The notes under the pieces: generated by a model
Told to the model about the DNA's origin: nothing
Databases searched by the model: none
The model's input: only the letters and a program-made list of their open reading frames with translations
Part shown: piece by piece, positions 32,560 to 42,634 of the stretch
Layout of the letters: each line of letters starts with the position of its first letter
Position numbering within the stretch: position 1 is the first letter of the stretch
Program-made: the position numbers and the translations under genes
NCBI GenBank assembly: GCA_001657395.1
Contig: LYSY01000002.1
Coordinates: 372,001-436,000, forward strand
DNA length: 64,000 bases
From: Rhodospirillales bacterium BBD 1991-14
GTDB lineage: Bacteria > Pseudomonadota > Alphaproteobacteria > Kiloniellales > Kiloniellaceae
Direction of reading: 5' to 3'

Positions 32560-35343
32560 ATGACCGCAAAGCCCGCCCCCCAGCAGGATCAGAACCAGCA
32601 GGACCAGGATCCGCAGACCGCTGCAGCGCAGCCTGCCCCGGCGGTCCAAGCGACCCGCTCGGCCCAGCCCGCCAAGGCGGCTGCCGTGACCCCGATGATG
32701 GCCCAATACCTGGAGATCAAGGCTGAGCACCCGGGCGTCCTGCTGTTCTATCGCATGGGGGACTTCTACGAACTGTTTTTCGAGGACGCGCAACAGGCTT
32801 CCGCCGCCCTGGACATCGCGCTGACCAAGCGCGGCCAGCACCAGGGCGCGGACATCCCCATGTGCGGCGTGCCGGTCCATTCCGCGGACGGCTATCTTGC
32901 GCGCCTGATCCGCAAGGGCTTCAAGGTCGCGGTCTGCGAACAGACCGAGGACCCGGCGGAGGCCAAGAAGCGCGGCAGCAAGTCGGTGGTGCGCCGGGCG
33001 GTGGTGCGCATCGTCACGCCCGGCACCCTGACCGAAGATGCGTTGCTGGACGCACGGGCCCACAACTACCTGGCCGCGCTGGCGAGCGCCGGCGGCGGAC
33101 TGGCGCTGGCCTGGGTCGACATCTCGACCGGCGATTTCCAGACCCAGGCGCTCGGCGCCGGAGATCTGGCCGCGGCCCTGGCGCGCCTCGATCCCGGCGA
33201 GATCATTCTGCCGGAAAGCCTGCTGGCCCAGCCTGTCCTCGCGGAGGCCCTGGCCGACCTGCGGGAGCGGCTGAGCCCGCTGCCGGCGCCACGCTTCGAC
33301 AGCGGCAACGCCCGCCGCCGACTGGAGGAGGTGTTTCAGGTCAGGGCGCTGGAGGCCTTCGGCGCCTTCGGCCGCGCCGAACTGGCCGCCGCGGGCGCGC
33401 TGATCGATTACCTGGCGCTCACCCAGAAGGGGAAGATGCCCCGCCTGCAGCCACCGCGGCATCTGGCCGGCGGTGCGGTGATGGAGATCGATGCCGCCAC
33501 GCGGCGCAACCTGGAACTGACCGAGTCCCTCTCCGGCGGGCGCGACGGCACCCTGCTCGCCACCATCGACCGCAGCGTTACCGGCGCCGGTGCCCGGCTG
33601 CTGGCGACCCGCCTCGCCGCGCCGCTCACCGACCCCGGGGTCATCGCGGCGCGCCACGACCAGCTCGCCTGGCTTATCGAGGACGGCGGACTGCGGGCCG
33701 ACCTGCGTACAGCGCTGCGGCGCTGTCCGGACATCGAACGGGCCCTGTCCCGCCTCAGTCTCGGCCGCGGCGGGCCGCGCGACCTCGCTGCCGTCCGCGG
33801 CGCGCTTGCGGTGGCCGGGGATCTGGCGCGGCTCGTCGTCGCCCGCGCCGGCCTTGCGCCGCCGAGCCTGGAGGCCGGCGATCTGGAAAGTCTCGGCGGC
33901 CACGCAGACCTCGTTGCGATTCTGGATGCGGCCCTGGCGGCGGAACCGCCGTTTCAGGCCCGCGACGGCGGCTGCATCGCCGCCGGTTACGACACGGCCC
34001 TCGACGAGCTGCGCAGCCTGCGCGACGACAGCCGCAAGCTGATGGCCGGGCTGCAGAGCCGCTATGCCGAAGAGGCCGGCGTGCCCAGCCTCAAGGTCAA
34101 GCACAACAACGTGCTCGGCTATTTCATCGAGGTGACGCCGACCCACGCCGGCAAGATCAAGACCGGCGCCGAGGGCCCCTTCATCCATCGCCAGACCCTG
34201 GCCTCGGCCATGCGCTTCACCACGGTGGAACTGTCCGAGCTGGAGCAGAAGATCGCCTCGGCGGCGGAGCGCGCCCTGGCGCTGGAACTGGAGATCTTTC
34301 AGCGCCTGGTGGCCGAGGTTCTGGGTCAGGCCGAAGCCATCGCGCACAGCGCACGGGTGCTGGCGGCGCTGGATGTCGCCGCCGGCCTCGCCGAGCTGGC
34401 GGTGGAACAGCGCTGGTGCCGCCCGCGCATCGACGACAGCACAGCCTTCGACATCCGCGGGGGGCGCCACCCGGTGGTGGAGGCCGCGCTTGCCCAGGCG
34501 CAGGAAGGCGGCTTCGTCGCCAACGACTGCCGCCTTGAGGACGACCCCGATCCCGACTCGGGTGTCGGCCGCATCTGGCTGATCACCGGCCCCAACATGG
34601 CGGGCAAGAGCACCTTCCTGCGCCAGAACGCGCTGATCGCCGTGCTCGCCCAGATGGGCAGCTATGTGCCCGCCGCTTCCGCGCACATCGGGCTGGTCGA
34701 CCGCCTGTTCAGCCGCGTCGGTGCCGCCGACGACCTGGCGCGGGGCCGCTCGACCTTCATGGTCGAGATGGTGGAAACCGCCGCCATCCTCAATCAGGCG
34801 GGGCCGCGCGCGCTGGTGATCCTGGATGAGATCGGCCGCGGCACGGCCACTTTCGACGGGCTCTCCATCGCCTGGGCCTGCATCGAACACCTGGACCAGG
34901 TGAACCGCTGCCGCGCCCTCTTCGCCACCCACTACCACGAGCTGACCGCGCTGGCCGCCAAGCTGGACTCCCTGTCCTGCCATGCCATGCGGGTGAAGGA
35001 ATGGCAGGACGACGTGGTGTTCCTGCACGAGGTGGTGGCCGGGGCCGCCGACCGCTCCTACGGCATCCATGTCGCCAAGCTGGCCGGCCTGCCCAAGGCC
35101 GCCATCGACCGGGCCGAGGCGGTGCTGGCGACCCTGGAGCAGGGCGAACAGGCCGGTGCCCTCTCGCGCCTGGCCGACGACCTGCCGCTCTTCGCGGCCA
35201 CGCTCAGCCAGCCGACAGCCGCGCCCGAGCCCTCCCCCGTCGAGACGGCGCTTTCCGGGGTCGCGCCGGACAGCCTCAGCCCGCGCGAAGCGCTGGAGCT
35301 GATCTATCGTCTGAAAGAACTCATAGGGCCAAGTGATCGCTAG
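32560..35343 (+). CDS. mutS: DNA mismatch repair protein MutS
   Basis: This 927-residue protein recognises mismatches and recruits MutL. The mismatch-reading Phe and Glu are in [14 protein letters not shown] near residue 68, and [21 protein letters not shown] follows. The ATPase has Walker [10 protein letters not shown] near 680, Walker B-like [17 protein letters not shown] and a FATHYHEL segment. About 45 Gln/Pro/Ala-rich residues precede the conserved start, making it longer than E. coli MutS (853 aa). The C-terminal linker is Pro/Ala-rich and ends in a short helical segment [16 protein letters not shown] that could be the tetramerisation region. The gene is followed immediately by palindromic element copy 2. 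Confidence 0.97.
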   Translation: MTAKPAPQQDQNQQDQDPQTAAAQPAPAVQATRSAQPAKAAAVTPMMAQYLEIKAEHPGVLLFYRMGDFYELFFEDAQQASAALDIALTKRGQHQGADIPMCGVPVHSADGYLARLIRKGFKVAVCEQTEDPAEAKKRGSKSVVRRAVVRIVTPGTLTEDALLDARAHNYLAALASAGGGLALAWVDISTGDFQTQALGAGDLAAALARLDPGEIILPESLLAQPVLAEALADLRERLSPLPAPRFDSGNARRRLEEVFQVRALEAFGAFGRAELAAAGALIDYLALTQKGKMPRLQPPRHLAGGAVMEIDAATRRNLELTESLSGGRDGTLLATIDRSVTGAGARLLATRLAAPLTDPGVIAARHDQLAWLIEDGGLRADLRTALRRCPDIERALSRLSLGRGGPRDLAAVRGALAVAGDLARLVVARAGLAPPSLEAGDLESLGGHADLVAILDAALAAEPPFQARDGGCIAAGYDTALDELRSLRDDSRKLMAGLQSRYAEEAGVPSLKVKHNNVLGYFIEVTPTHAGKIKTGAEGPFIHRQTLASAMRFTTVELSELEQKIASAAERALALELEIFQRLVAEVLGQAEAIAHSARVLAALDVAAGLAELAVEQRWCRPRIDDSTAFDIRGGRHPVVEAALAQAQEGGFVANDCRLEDDPDPDSGVGRIWLITGPNMAGKSTFLRQNALIAVLAQMGSYVPAASAHIGLVDRLFSRVGAADDLARGRSTFMVEMVETAAILNQAGPRALVILDEIGRGTATFDGLSIAWACIEHLDQVNRCRALFATHYHELTALAAKLDSLSCHAMRVKEWQDDVVFLHEVVAGAADRSYGIHVAKLAGLPKAAIDRAEAVLATLEQGEQAGALSRLADDLPLFAATLSQPTAAPEPSPVETALSGVAPDSLSPREALELIYRLKELIGPSDR

Positions 35344-35477
35344 ACGTTTTCTTGGTTTGACGGCACCGGCCTGCTCCCCCTCCCGGCCACCCCCCAAGTT
35401 GCTCCAGGGGCCAGTATCCTATGGGTGGCCGGGAGGGGGAGCAGGCTGGAACCGATTCGACGTCAGTCGAAAACGTT
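35344..35477. repeat. Palindromic intergenic element, copy 2
   Basis: This fills the entire gap between the convergent stops of mutS and a lipoprotein gene. The stem is a perfect 24-bp inverted repeat (35369-35392 with 35423-35446) enclosing a 30-base loop, which on the minus strand includes the TAGGATACTGG motif of copy 1. The loop itself holds a CCCC...GGGG pairing absent from copy 1. A side hairpin TTCGAC-gtca-GTCGAA lies at 35456-35471. An outer inverted repeat ACGTTTTC/GAAAACGT (35344-35351, 35469-35476) bounds the element. Orientation is opposite to copy 1. Confidence 0.9.
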
Positions 35478-35975
35478 TTAAAGCGGCGGCGCCGCCAGGG
35501 TGAGCAGACCGTCGCGGCCTTCCGGGTCGCGGTAGCGCACCTCGATACGCCAGTCGCGGTAGCCGCTGCGGTAGCGCTGCGGCTCTTCCACGGGAATCTC
35601 GGCCGTCAGATACTGGCTGCGCCGTTCTTCGCGGCTGCCGCGGAAGAGGTAACCGAGAGAAATGTACGGCCTGATGCCGCTGGAGGAACCGCCGGTCGCG
35701 CCCACGCCGATGCCGGGGCCGGAGGCGCCGCCGCTGCCGGTCTGGCGGGTGACGACCTCGCGGTCGCGGGCCGGGGTTTCGCCGCCCTGGGGATCGACCA
35801 GCACCAGCGCCAGGATCTGGCGCCCCGGCGGAATGTCGTCGACCCGGAGCTTCAGCGTCTCGGCCTCGGCGCTCGCGCTGGCACGCATCAGCGGCGGGTC
35901 GGCCGGGCTTGCGCAGGCGCCGAGGATCGCCAGTACACAGACGGTCTTTAGGACCGTGCCAAGGATTCGTGCCAT
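35478..35975 (-). CDS. Putative lipoprotein
   Basis: This 165-residue protein starts MARILGTVLKTVC and carries the lipobox LAILGAC with lipidated Cys21. The mature part has LKLRVDDIPPGRQILALVLVDPQGG, a Gly/Ser-rich linker around 80-100, ISLGYLFRGSREERRSQYLTA, and a C-terminal YRDWRIEVRYRDPEGRDGLLTL beta-rich end. I do not recognise a named family. The frame continues far upstream antisense to glnD; that part is a GC-rich shadow, and the ATG at 35975 with a lipoprotein signal is the credible start. It is divergent from glnD and convergent with mutS. Confidence 0.65.
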   Translation of the reverse strand: MARILGTVLKTVCVLAILGACASPADPPLMRASASAEAETLKLRVDDIPPGRQILALVLVDPQGGETPARDREVVTRQTGSGGASGPGIGVGATGGSSSGIRPYISLGYLFRGSREERRSQYLTAEIPVEEPQRYRSGYRDWRIEVRYRDPEGRDGLLTLAAPPL

Positions 35976-36005
35976 ACTCTCGCTCTCGGCCCTCTGTTCT
36001 CTAAT

Positions 36006-36050
36006 GGCCAGTCTCTTGGGGGCCAGTCTCTTGGGGGCCAGTCTCTTGGG
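36006..36050 (+). repeat. Three tandem copies of a 15-bp unit
   Basis: GGCCAGTCTCTTGGG occurs exactly at 36006-36020, 36021-36035 and 36036-36050, with a further partial GGCCAG after it. It lies in the 111 bp divergent gap between the lipoprotein gene and glnD, where promoters for both must lie. The unit resembles the 17-bp repeat at 21144 (both read GGGGG then CAGTC) but is not identical. Confidence 0.92.
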
Positions 36051-36086
36051 GGCCAGGGACTGGACAGGGCCGCCGCAAAGGGCGAT

Positions 36087-39059
36087 GTGAAGGATAGCAT
36101 GCCTGCAAGCCTTGACATAACCGTGCCCGGACGGGCCGCAAAACCGGGCAAGACGCCGCCGAAAGCCTCGGATCCGGGCCCCAGTGAGGATGGGTTCGAG
36201 GACGACCTGCGGGTCGAGGACCGGCGCGCCATCGTCTCCCGGCGGCGCCTGCTGGCGGCGATCGACGACCTGGCCGAGCGGCAGGCTCCGGGCCCGGCGC
36301 TGCGCGCCGCGGTGCTCGACCTCCTGAAACAGGCGCTGAAGGACGGCCGCGCCGAGGTGCGCCGGCGGCTGGAGGCCGGCGCCTCGGGCACGGCGACGGT
36401 GCGCGCCGAATCCTACCTGGTCGACCAGGTCCTGCGGGTGATCTACGACCACGTCGGCCAGCGGCTCTATCCCCTCGCCAACCCCTCGACCGGCGAGCGT
36501 CTCTGCCTGGTCGCCCTCGGCGGCTACGGCCGCGGCGAGCTGGCGCCGCATTCCGACATCGATCTTCTCTTCCTGCTGCCCTACAAGCTGACCCCGCGCA
36601 GCGAGCAGGTGGTCGAGGAGATGCTCTATTTCCTCTGGGATCTCGGCTTCAAGGTCGGCCACGCGACCCGCTCGGTGCGCGAGTGCCTGCGTCTTGCCAA
36701 GGACGACATCACCATCTGCACGGCGCTGCTGGAGGCGCGCTGGCTGTGGGGTGATCAGGAGCTTTACCGCGAACTGCGCCGGCGTTTCGCAAAGGACGTG
36801 CAGAACGGCGGCGGGGCGAAGTTCATCGAGGCCAAGCTGAAGGAACGGGCCGGCCGCCACAGGCGCTTCGGCGGCTCGCGCTACACGCTGGAGCCCAACA
36901 TCAAGGAAGGCAAGGGCGGGCTGCGCGACCTGCACACGCTGTTCTGGATCGCCAAGTATCTCTACAACGTCGACGACATCGCCAAGCTGGTGGAGCGCAA
37001 GGTCTTTACCGCGGCCGAGGTGCGGCGTTTCGAAAAGGCGCAGAACTACCTCTGGACGCTGCGCTGCTACATGCACTACAGCTCCGGCCGCGCCGAGGAG
37101 CGCCTGACCTTCGACATGCAGAAACAGCTGGCGCCGCTCATGGGCTTTACCGCCCATGCCGGACTGATGGATGTCGAGCGTTTCATGAAGCGCTACTTCC
37201 TGGTCGCCAAGGAGGTCGGCGACCTGACGCGCATCTTCTGCTCGGCGATCGAGGCCGAGCACGACCGGCGCTCGCGCTTTCGCCTGCCCAGCCTGCGTCG
37301 CCGCCGCAAGGTCGAAGGCTTCGCGCTTGAGGGCGACCGCCTGAGCGTCCCCTCCGGCGAGGTCTTCGCCGAGGACCCGGTGGAGATGCTGCGCATCTTC
37401 CGGGTCGCCCAGAAGCACGAACTGGACATCCACCCCGATGCGCTGCGCTGGATCACGCGCAATCTGAAGCGGGTGAACAAGGCGCTGCACGCCGATGAGC
37501 GCGCCAACGAGATCTTCATGGAGATGCTGACGTCCAAGCACGACCCGGAGACCACGCTGAGGCGCCTCAACGAGGCCGGGGTCTTCGGGCGCTTCCTGCC
37601 GGACTTCGGGCGCGTCGTCGCGCAGATGCAGTACAACATGTACCACCACTACACCGTGGACGAGCACACCATCTTCGCCATCGGCGTGCTGCATGCCATC
37701 GAAGAGGGGCGGCTGGCCACCGAGGCGCCGATCGCCAGCGACGTGGTGCACAAGGTGCTGTCGCGGCGCGTGCTCTTCATGGCGGTTCTGCTGCACGACA
37801 TCGCCAAGGGCCGCCAGGGCGATCACTCCATCCTCGGCGCGAAGGTGGCCGGGAAGGTCTGTCCGCGCTTCGGCTTCAGCGAGGCGGAGACCGAGACCGT
37901 GGCCTGGCTGGTGCTGCACCACCTGGCGATGAGCGACACCGCCTTCAAACGCGACATCAACGATCCCAAGACCCTGCAGGACTTCGCCGACCTGGTGCAG
38001 TCGCCGGAGCGCCTGCGCCTGCTGCTGGTCCTGACGGTGGCCGACATCCGCGCCGTCGGTCCGGGGGTCTGGACGGCCTGGAAGGCGGCGCTGCTGCGCG
38101 ATCTCTACTGGGGCACCGAAGCGCTGCTGTCCGGCGGGCTGGCCGCAGACAGCCGCGATGCGCGGGTCAAGGCGGCCAAGGCCGGGCTGCGCGAGCGGCT
38201 GCAGCAGGCCGGCTGGAGCGCCAAGGCGATCACCGCCCATCTGCGCCGCGGCTACCCGCCCTACTGGACCGGGCTGGACGCCGACACCCACCTGCGCCAC
38301 GCCAGCCTGCTGCGCGAGGCGGACCAGAGCGGGCGGCCGCTGACCATCGACACCCGGGTCGACCGCTACCGCGAGGCGACGGAGGTGACGGTCTATGCCG
38401 CCGACCACCCCGGGCTGTTCAGCCGCATCGCCGGAGCCATGGCCGTTGCCGGCGCCTCCATCACCGCGGCACGGATCTTCACCCTGCGCAACGGCATGGC
38501 GCTGGATTCCTTTTACGTGGAGGACGCCAGCGGTGGCCCCTTCGACCAGCCGGGCAAGCTGGCGCGTCTCTCGGCGGCGATCGAGCAGAGCCTCGCCGGG
38601 CGGCTGAAGCCGCTGCAGGAACTGGAGGCCCAGAAGTCGCCCATTCCCAGCCGCCTGAGGGTCTTCAAGGTCTCCCCGCAGGTGCTGATCGACAACAAGG
38701 CGAGCCGCAACCACACCGTGGTCGAGGTGAACGGGCGCGACCGGCCCGGGCTGCTCTACCAAGTGACCCAGGCGCTCACCCGCCTCAACCTGATCATCAA
38801 GTCGGCGCGCATCGCCACCTTCGGCGAGCGGGCGGTCGACGTCTTCTATGTGCAGGACGCCCTCGGCGGCAAGATCGAGAACAAGGTGAAGCTGCGCAAC
38901 ATCGAGAAGAAGCTGATCGCCGCCCTGCAGGACGGCGACTGCAGCCTGGTCAAGAAACCGCCCAGGGCCGTCGACGCCAAGGCAAAGGCCAAACCCGCCG
39001 CCAAGCCGGCATCCAAATCCGCGAAGCCGGCTAAAGCCGCCAAGGAGGTGCGAAAGTAG
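36087..39059 (+). CDS. glnD: Bifunctional PII uridylyltransferase/uridylyl-removing enzyme GlnD
   Basis: This 990-residue nitrogen sensor uridylylates PII proteins when glutamine is low and deuridylylates them when it is high. Domain order: nucleotidyltransferase with GGYGRGELAPHSDIDLLFL near residue 145, linker domain with EPNIKEGKGGLRDLHTLFWI near 270, HD hydrolase domain (DEHTIFAIGVLH and LLHDIAKGRQGDHS near 530-575), and two C-terminal ACT domains (about 770-840; 875-945) that sense glutamine. A Lys/Ala/Pro-rich basic tail of about 35 residues follows. The GTG at 36087 and the ATG at 36099 are both possible; the latter has AAGGA at 4 bp. Confidence 0.97.
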   Translation: MKDSMPASLDITVPGRAAKPGKTPPKASDPGPSEDGFEDDLRVEDRRAIVSRRRLLAAIDDLAERQAPGPALRAAVLDLLKQALKDGRAEVRRRLEAGASGTATVRAESYLVDQVLRVIYDHVGQRLYPLANPSTGERLCLVALGGYGRGELAPHSDIDLLFLLPYKLTPRSEQVVEEMLYFLWDLGFKVGHATRSVRECLRLAKDDITICTALLEARWLWGDQELYRELRRRFAKDVQNGGGAKFIEAKLKERAGRHRRFGGSRYTLEPNIKEGKGGLRDLHTLFWIAKYLYNVDDIAKLVERKVFTAAEVRRFEKAQNYLWTLRCYMHYSSGRAEERLTFDMQKQLAPLMGFTAHAGLMDVERFMKRYFLVAKEVGDLTRIFCSAIEAEHDRRSRFRLPSLRRRRKVEGFALEGDRLSVPSGEVFAEDPVEMLRIFRVAQKHELDIHPDALRWITRNLKRVNKALHADERANEIFMEMLTSKHDPETTLRRLNEAGVFGRFLPDFGRVVAQMQYNMYHHYTVDEHTIFAIGVLHAIEEGRLATEAPIASDVVHKVLSRRVLFMAVLLHDIAKGRQGDHSILGAKVAGKVCPRFGFSEAETETVAWLVLHHLAMSDTAFKRDINDPKTLQDFADLVQSPERLRLLLVLTVADIRAVGPGVWTAWKAALLRDLYWGTEALLSGGLAADSRDARVKAAKAGLRERLQQAGWSAKAITAHLRRGYPPYWTGLDADTHLRHASLLREADQSGRPLTIDTRVDRYREATEVTVYAADHPGLFSRIAGAMAVAGASITAARIFTLRNGMALDSFYVEDASGGPFDQPGKLARLSAAIEQSLAGRLKPLQELEAQKSPIPSRLRVFKVSPQVLIDNKASRNHTVVEVNGRDRPGLLYQVTQALTRLNLIIKSARIATFGERAVDVFYVQDALGGKIENKVKLRNIEKKLIAALQDGDCSLVKKPPRAVDAKAKAKPAAKPASKSAKPAKAAKEVRK

Positions 39060-39158
39060 GTTCTTGGGCAGCCGCAAGGCTGTCACGATGCCTGCGCTGG
39101 CCGCCGCCGGAACCCCAAGGCTTTCTAAGCCCGCCGCAATTCTCTAGAAGGAGCGGAC

Positions 39159-40724
39159 ATGAGCCTTGTTCGTTCCGTTGCGACCGTCGGGGGTTACACC
39201 GGCATCAGCCGGGTCCTCGGCTTTCTCCGCGATATCCTGATCGCCAACGTGGTCGGCGCCAGCCCGGTGGCCGATGCCTTCTTCGCCGCCTTCCGTCTGC
39301 CCAACCTGTTCCGCCGCCTCTTCGCCGAGGGCGCCTTCAATGCCGCCTTCGTGCCACTCTTCGCCCGCCGCCTGGAGCAGGAGGGCGAGGCCGCCGCCCG
39401 GCGCTTCGCGGAACAGGCGCTCTCGGTGCTCATCACCGGCCTCCTGGTGTTTTCCGCCGCCGCCATGGCGGGCATGCCGTGGTTCATCTACGTGATCGGC
39501 TCCGGCTTCTCCCAGGACCCGGAGAAGCTGGCCCTGGCCGTCGAGCTGTCGCGCATCACCTTTCCCTATCTCCTCTTCATGGCCGTGGTGGCCCTGCTCT
39601 CCGGCGTCCTCAACTCGCTTTACCGTTTCGCGGCGGCTGCGGCTGCGCCGATCCTGCTGAACATCCTTTTCATCCTGGCGCTGGTCGTGGTGCTGCCCTT
39701 CACCGGCGCCCCGGGCCACCTGATGGCCTGGACCGTCTGCCTCGCCGGGGCCGCGCAGATGATCTTCCTGGCGGTGGCCGCGGCGCGCGCCGGCATGGCG
39801 CTGCGCCTGCCGCGCCCGCGCCTCACCCCCGGGGTGCGCCGCCTCCTGGTGCTGCTGGTGCCCGGCTTGCTCTCCGCCGGTGCGCTGCAGATCAACATCT
39901 TCGTCGGCTCCTCCATCGCCAGCTGGCAGGAGGGCGCCTTCTCCTACCTCTACTATGCCGACCGGGTCTATCAGCTGCCCCTGGGGCTGATCGGGATCGC
40001 CATCGGCATCGTCCTGCTGCCGGACATGGCGCGCAAGCTGCGCGGCGGCGCCGAGGCGGCGGCCATGCAGAGCCTCAACCGCGGCCTGGAGTTCGCGCTG
40101 CTGTTGACCCTGCCGGCGACCCTCGCGCTGCTGGTCATCCCCGGCGCCATCGTCGGCGGGCTGTTCCAGCACGGCGCTTTCGGGCCCGACGCCGCCGCCG
40201 CCACCGCTGCCGCCCTGGCGGCCTTTGCCGGCGGCCTGCCGGCCTATGTGCTGGTGAAGATCCTGCAGCCCGCCTTTTACGCGCGCGAAGATACGGTGAC
40301 GCCGTTCCGCTTCTCCGTCGTTTCGGTGGTCGCCAACATCGTGCTCAGCCTGCTGCTGTTCCTGACCCTCGCCCATGTCGGGATCGCGCTGGCGACCGCG
40401 CTCGCGGCCTGGCTGAACACCCTGCTGCTGGTGGTCTCGCTCCGGCGCCGCGGCTTCTGGGCGCTGGACGATCGCTTTCGCCAGCGCCTGCCGCGCATCG
40501 CCGCCGCGGCCGTGGTCATGGCGCTCGTCCTCTGGGGGCTGCAGACCCTGTTGGCCGGCTGGCTGGGCGGCGGCTTCTCCGAGCGTGTGCTGGCGCTGGT
40601 GGTGCTGGTGGCTGCAGGGCTGGCGGTCTATGCCGCCGCGGCCTTCGCGCTCGGCGCCGTGTCCCGCAGCGAGCTGCGCGCCGCGCTGCGCCGCCGGCCC
40701 AAGGGTGGCGAGACCGCCGACTGA
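39159..40724 (+). CDS. murJ: Lipid II flippase MurJ
   Basis: This 521-residue polytopic protein has about 14 hydrophobic helices and moves lipid II across the inner membrane for peptidoglycan synthesis. MurJ/MviN hallmarks are SVATVGGYTGISRVLGFLRD at the start, ADAFFAAFRLPNLFRRLFAEGAFNAAFVP, and the IFVGSSIASWQEGAFSYLYYADRVYQLPLGLIGIAIG segment. A strong AGAAGGAGCGGAC site precedes the ATG. It follows glnD by 99 bp, a linkage common in alphaproteobacteria. Confidence 0.97.
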   Translation: MSLVRSVATVGGYTGISRVLGFLRDILIANVVGASPVADAFFAAFRLPNLFRRLFAEGAFNAAFVPLFARRLEQEGEAAARRFAEQALSVLITGLLVFSAAAMAGMPWFIYVIGSGFSQDPEKLALAVELSRITFPYLLFMAVVALLSGVLNSLYRFAAAAAAPILLNILFILALVVVLPFTGAPGHLMAWTVCLAGAAQMIFLAVAAARAGMALRLPRPRLTPGVRRLLVLLVPGLLSAGALQINIFVGSSIASWQEGAFSYLYYADRVYQLPLGLIGIAIGIVLLPDMARKLRGGAEAAAMQSLNRGLEFALLLTLPATLALLVIPGAIVGGLFQHGAFGPDAAAATAAALAAFAGGLPAYVLVKILQPAFYAREDTVTPFRFSVVSVVANIVLSLLLFLTLAHVGIALATALAAWLNTLLLVVSLRRRGFWALDDRFRQRLPRIAAAAVVMALVLWGLQTLLAGWLGGGFSERVLALVVLVAAGLAVYAAAAFALGAVSRSELRAALRRRPKGGETAD

Positions 40725-40818
40725 CCCGCATCATCTTCGGCGGGCTTGACCCCCGGCGGCGGTCCAGCGATAACCGCGCCTCACCCCCAGAACGGCATTT
40801 CTGAACAGAACCCTCGCG

Positions 40819-41847
40819 ATGAAACGCATCTTTTCCGGCGTCCAGCCCTCCGGCAACCTTCACCTCGGCAACTACCTCGGGGCGATCCGCAGATTCGTGG
40901 ATCTGCAGGCCGACAACGACTGCATCTACTGCGTCGTCGATCTGCACGCGATCACGATGTGGCAAGACCCGGCCGAGTTGCGGCAGCGCACGCGCGAGGT
41001 GACCGCCGGCTATCTGGCCGCCGGCATCGATCCGAAAAAGTCGATCATCTTCAACCAGTCCCAGGTTCCTGCCCACGCCGAGCTGGCCTGGGTCTTCAAT
41101 TGCGTGGCCCGCATTGGCTGGCTGAACCGCATGACCCAGTTCAAGGACAAGGCCGGCAAGAACCGGGAAAAGGCGTCCTCCGGGCTTTATGTCTATCCCA
41201 ACCTCATGGCCGCCGACATTCTGGTCTACAAGGGCACTCACGTGCCGGTCGGCGAGGACCAGAAGCAGCACCTGGAGCTGACCCGCGACATCGCCCAGAA
41301 GTTCAACAACGACTTCGGCGTCGACTTCTTTCCCATCGTCGAACCCTTGATCCAGGGCACGGCCACCCGGGTCATGTCGCTGCGCGACGGAACCAAGAAG
41401 ATGAGCAGCTCCGATCCCTCGGACGCGGCGCGCATCAACATGACCGACGATGCCGACGCGGTGGCCAAGAAGGTCCGCCGCGCGACCAGCGATTCCGAGC
41501 TGCTGCCCGACGCCTCCGTGGTCGGCGCGGAAGGCCAGTTCACCGCGGCATTCCGGGAGGCACGTCCGGAGGCGGCCAACCTGCTGACCATCTTCGCCGC
41601 CCTCACCAACCGGGACCTGGCCGCGGTGGTGACGGAATTCGAGGGCAAGGGTTTCGCCGACTTCAAACAGGCCATGACCGAGGTGGCCGTGGCCGGCCTC
41701 GGCCACATGGGGGCGGAGATGAAGCGCATGGTCGACGATCCGGGCTACGTCGATTCGGTGTTGCGTGACGGCGCCGAGCGGGCCCGTGCCCTGGCCGATC
41801 CGGTCCTGGCCGAAGTCTATGACATCGTCGGGTTTCTGCGGCCCTGA
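40819..41847 (+). CDS. trpS: Tryptophanyl-tRNA synthetase
   Basis: This is a 342-residue class Ic aminoacyl-tRNA synthetase. The N-terminus [23 protein letters not shown] contains the HIGH-type signature (HLGN), and [10 protein letters not shown] is the KMSKS-type loop near residue 193. The [19 protein letters not shown] segment is typical of bacterial TrpRS. Length is normal. It lies 94 bp after murJ on the same strand. I see no trp-type attenuator in the gap. Confidence 0.97.
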   Translation: MKRIFSGVQPSGNLHLGNYLGAIRRFVDLQADNDCIYCVVDLHAITMWQDPAELRQRTREVTAGYLAAGIDPKKSIIFNQSQVPAHAELAWVFNCVARIGWLNRMTQFKDKAGKNREKASSGLYVYPNLMAADILVYKGTHVPVGEDQKQHLELTRDIAQKFNNDFGVDFFPIVEPLIQGTATRVMSLRDGTKKMSSSDPSDAARINMTDDADAVAKKVRRATSDSELLPDASVVGAEGQFTAAFREARPEAANLLTIFAALTNRDLAAVVTEFEGKGFADFKQAMTEVAVAGLGHMGAEMKRMVDDPGYVDSVLRDGAERARALADPVLAEVYDIVGFLRP

Positions 41848-42046
41848 GGCGCCCCCGGGGCGACCCCGGGGCGACCCTGGACGCGGTGGCACGAATTCTC
41901 CCCCAAATCGTGGGAAAAAGGCGGCGATTGCGTGGCCCAGCCGGGTAGTGGCAGGGTTCAGGTGATCGGGGCCGCGGAGGGCTGCGGGCAGGCTGGCGAC
42001 CGCCCGGCTGCGTCCCGGTGCCGGCACCGCGCAAGAGGGATCTGCC

Positions 42047-42556
42047 ATGTCTGAGGCGCAGGAAACACAGGGTCAGGAAGCACCGCGGGAAGCGAACAAC
42101 CGGGTCTTTCTGGTCGTCGTCGACGAAACCGAGGAGATGCGCGTGGCGCTGCGTTTCGCGGCTCTCCGCGCCCGGCGCACCGGGGGCAAGGTGGCCATGC
42201 TCTATGTGGTGGAACCCTCCGAGTTTCAGCACTGGATGGCGGTCGGCGACATCATGCGCGAGGAGGCGCGCACCGAGGCCGAACAGGTCCTGCAGCGCAT
42301 GGCCGCCGAGGTCAGCGAGCTTTCGGGCTCTCTGCCGATCCTCTATGTCCGCGAGGGCGACCGCCGGGACGAACTCCTGGCCCTGCTGGACGAGGAGCCC
42401 AACATCTCCATCCTGGTTCTGGGCGCAGCTACGCAGAAACGCGGCCCCGGGCCCCTGGTTTCCGCCATGACCGGCAAGTTCCTGGGGCGCCTGCACATTC
42501 CCGTCACCGTTGTCCCGGATTCGATGACCGTCGAGGAAATCGACGCGGTGACCTAG
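42047..42556 (+). CDS. Universal stress protein (UspA family)
   Basis: This 169-residue protein has an N-terminal acidic leader, then RVFLVVVDETEEMRVALRFAALRARRTGGKVAMLYVVE, a helix-rich middle (EARTEAEQVLQRMAAEVSE) and the C-terminal ISILVLGAATQKRGPGPLVSAMTGKFLGRLHIPVTVVP. The last part carries the G-x2-x9-G-type nucleotide loop of ATP-binding USPs in a degenerate form. Such proteins affect stress survival; a specific role is not visible. The 199 bp gap before it carries a short duplicated CCCCGGGGCGA block near 41861 and no gene. Confidence 0.85.
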   Translation: MSEAQETQGQEAPREANNRVFLVVVDETEEMRVALRFAALRARRTGGKVAMLYVVEPSEFQHWMAVGDIMREEARTEAEQVLQRMAAEVSELSGSLPILYVREGDRRDELLALLDEEPNISILVLGAATQKRGPGPLVSAMTGKFLGRLHIPVTVVPDSMTVEEIDAVT

Positions 42557-42615
42557 CGCGCGCCTGGCCGGGAAACCGGGCCCTTGCCAGAGCCGGCCGA
42601 TCAGGGTAAGGAAAT

Positions 42616-42634
42616 CCTGAGTAATTCGGTCAGG
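42616..42634 (+). promoter_or_regulatory. Candidate Rrf2-type (RirA/IscR) operator, TGA-N9-TCA
   Basis: CCTGAGTAATTCGGTCAGG is an inverted repeat (CCTGA and TCAGG) around nine bases, matching the TGA-N9-TCA form described for iron-responsive Rrf2 regulators in alphaproteobacteria. It lies about 165 bp upstream of an Fe-S scaffold gene in a 241 bp intergenic region with no other gene. Function is inferred from motif and context only. Confidence 0.5.

Noticed and set aside
35976-39086. Upstream extension of the lipoprotein frame across glnD on the minus strand
   Set aside because: Only the last 165 residues have a credible start with a lipoprotein signal; the remainder is antisense to conserved GlnD domains.
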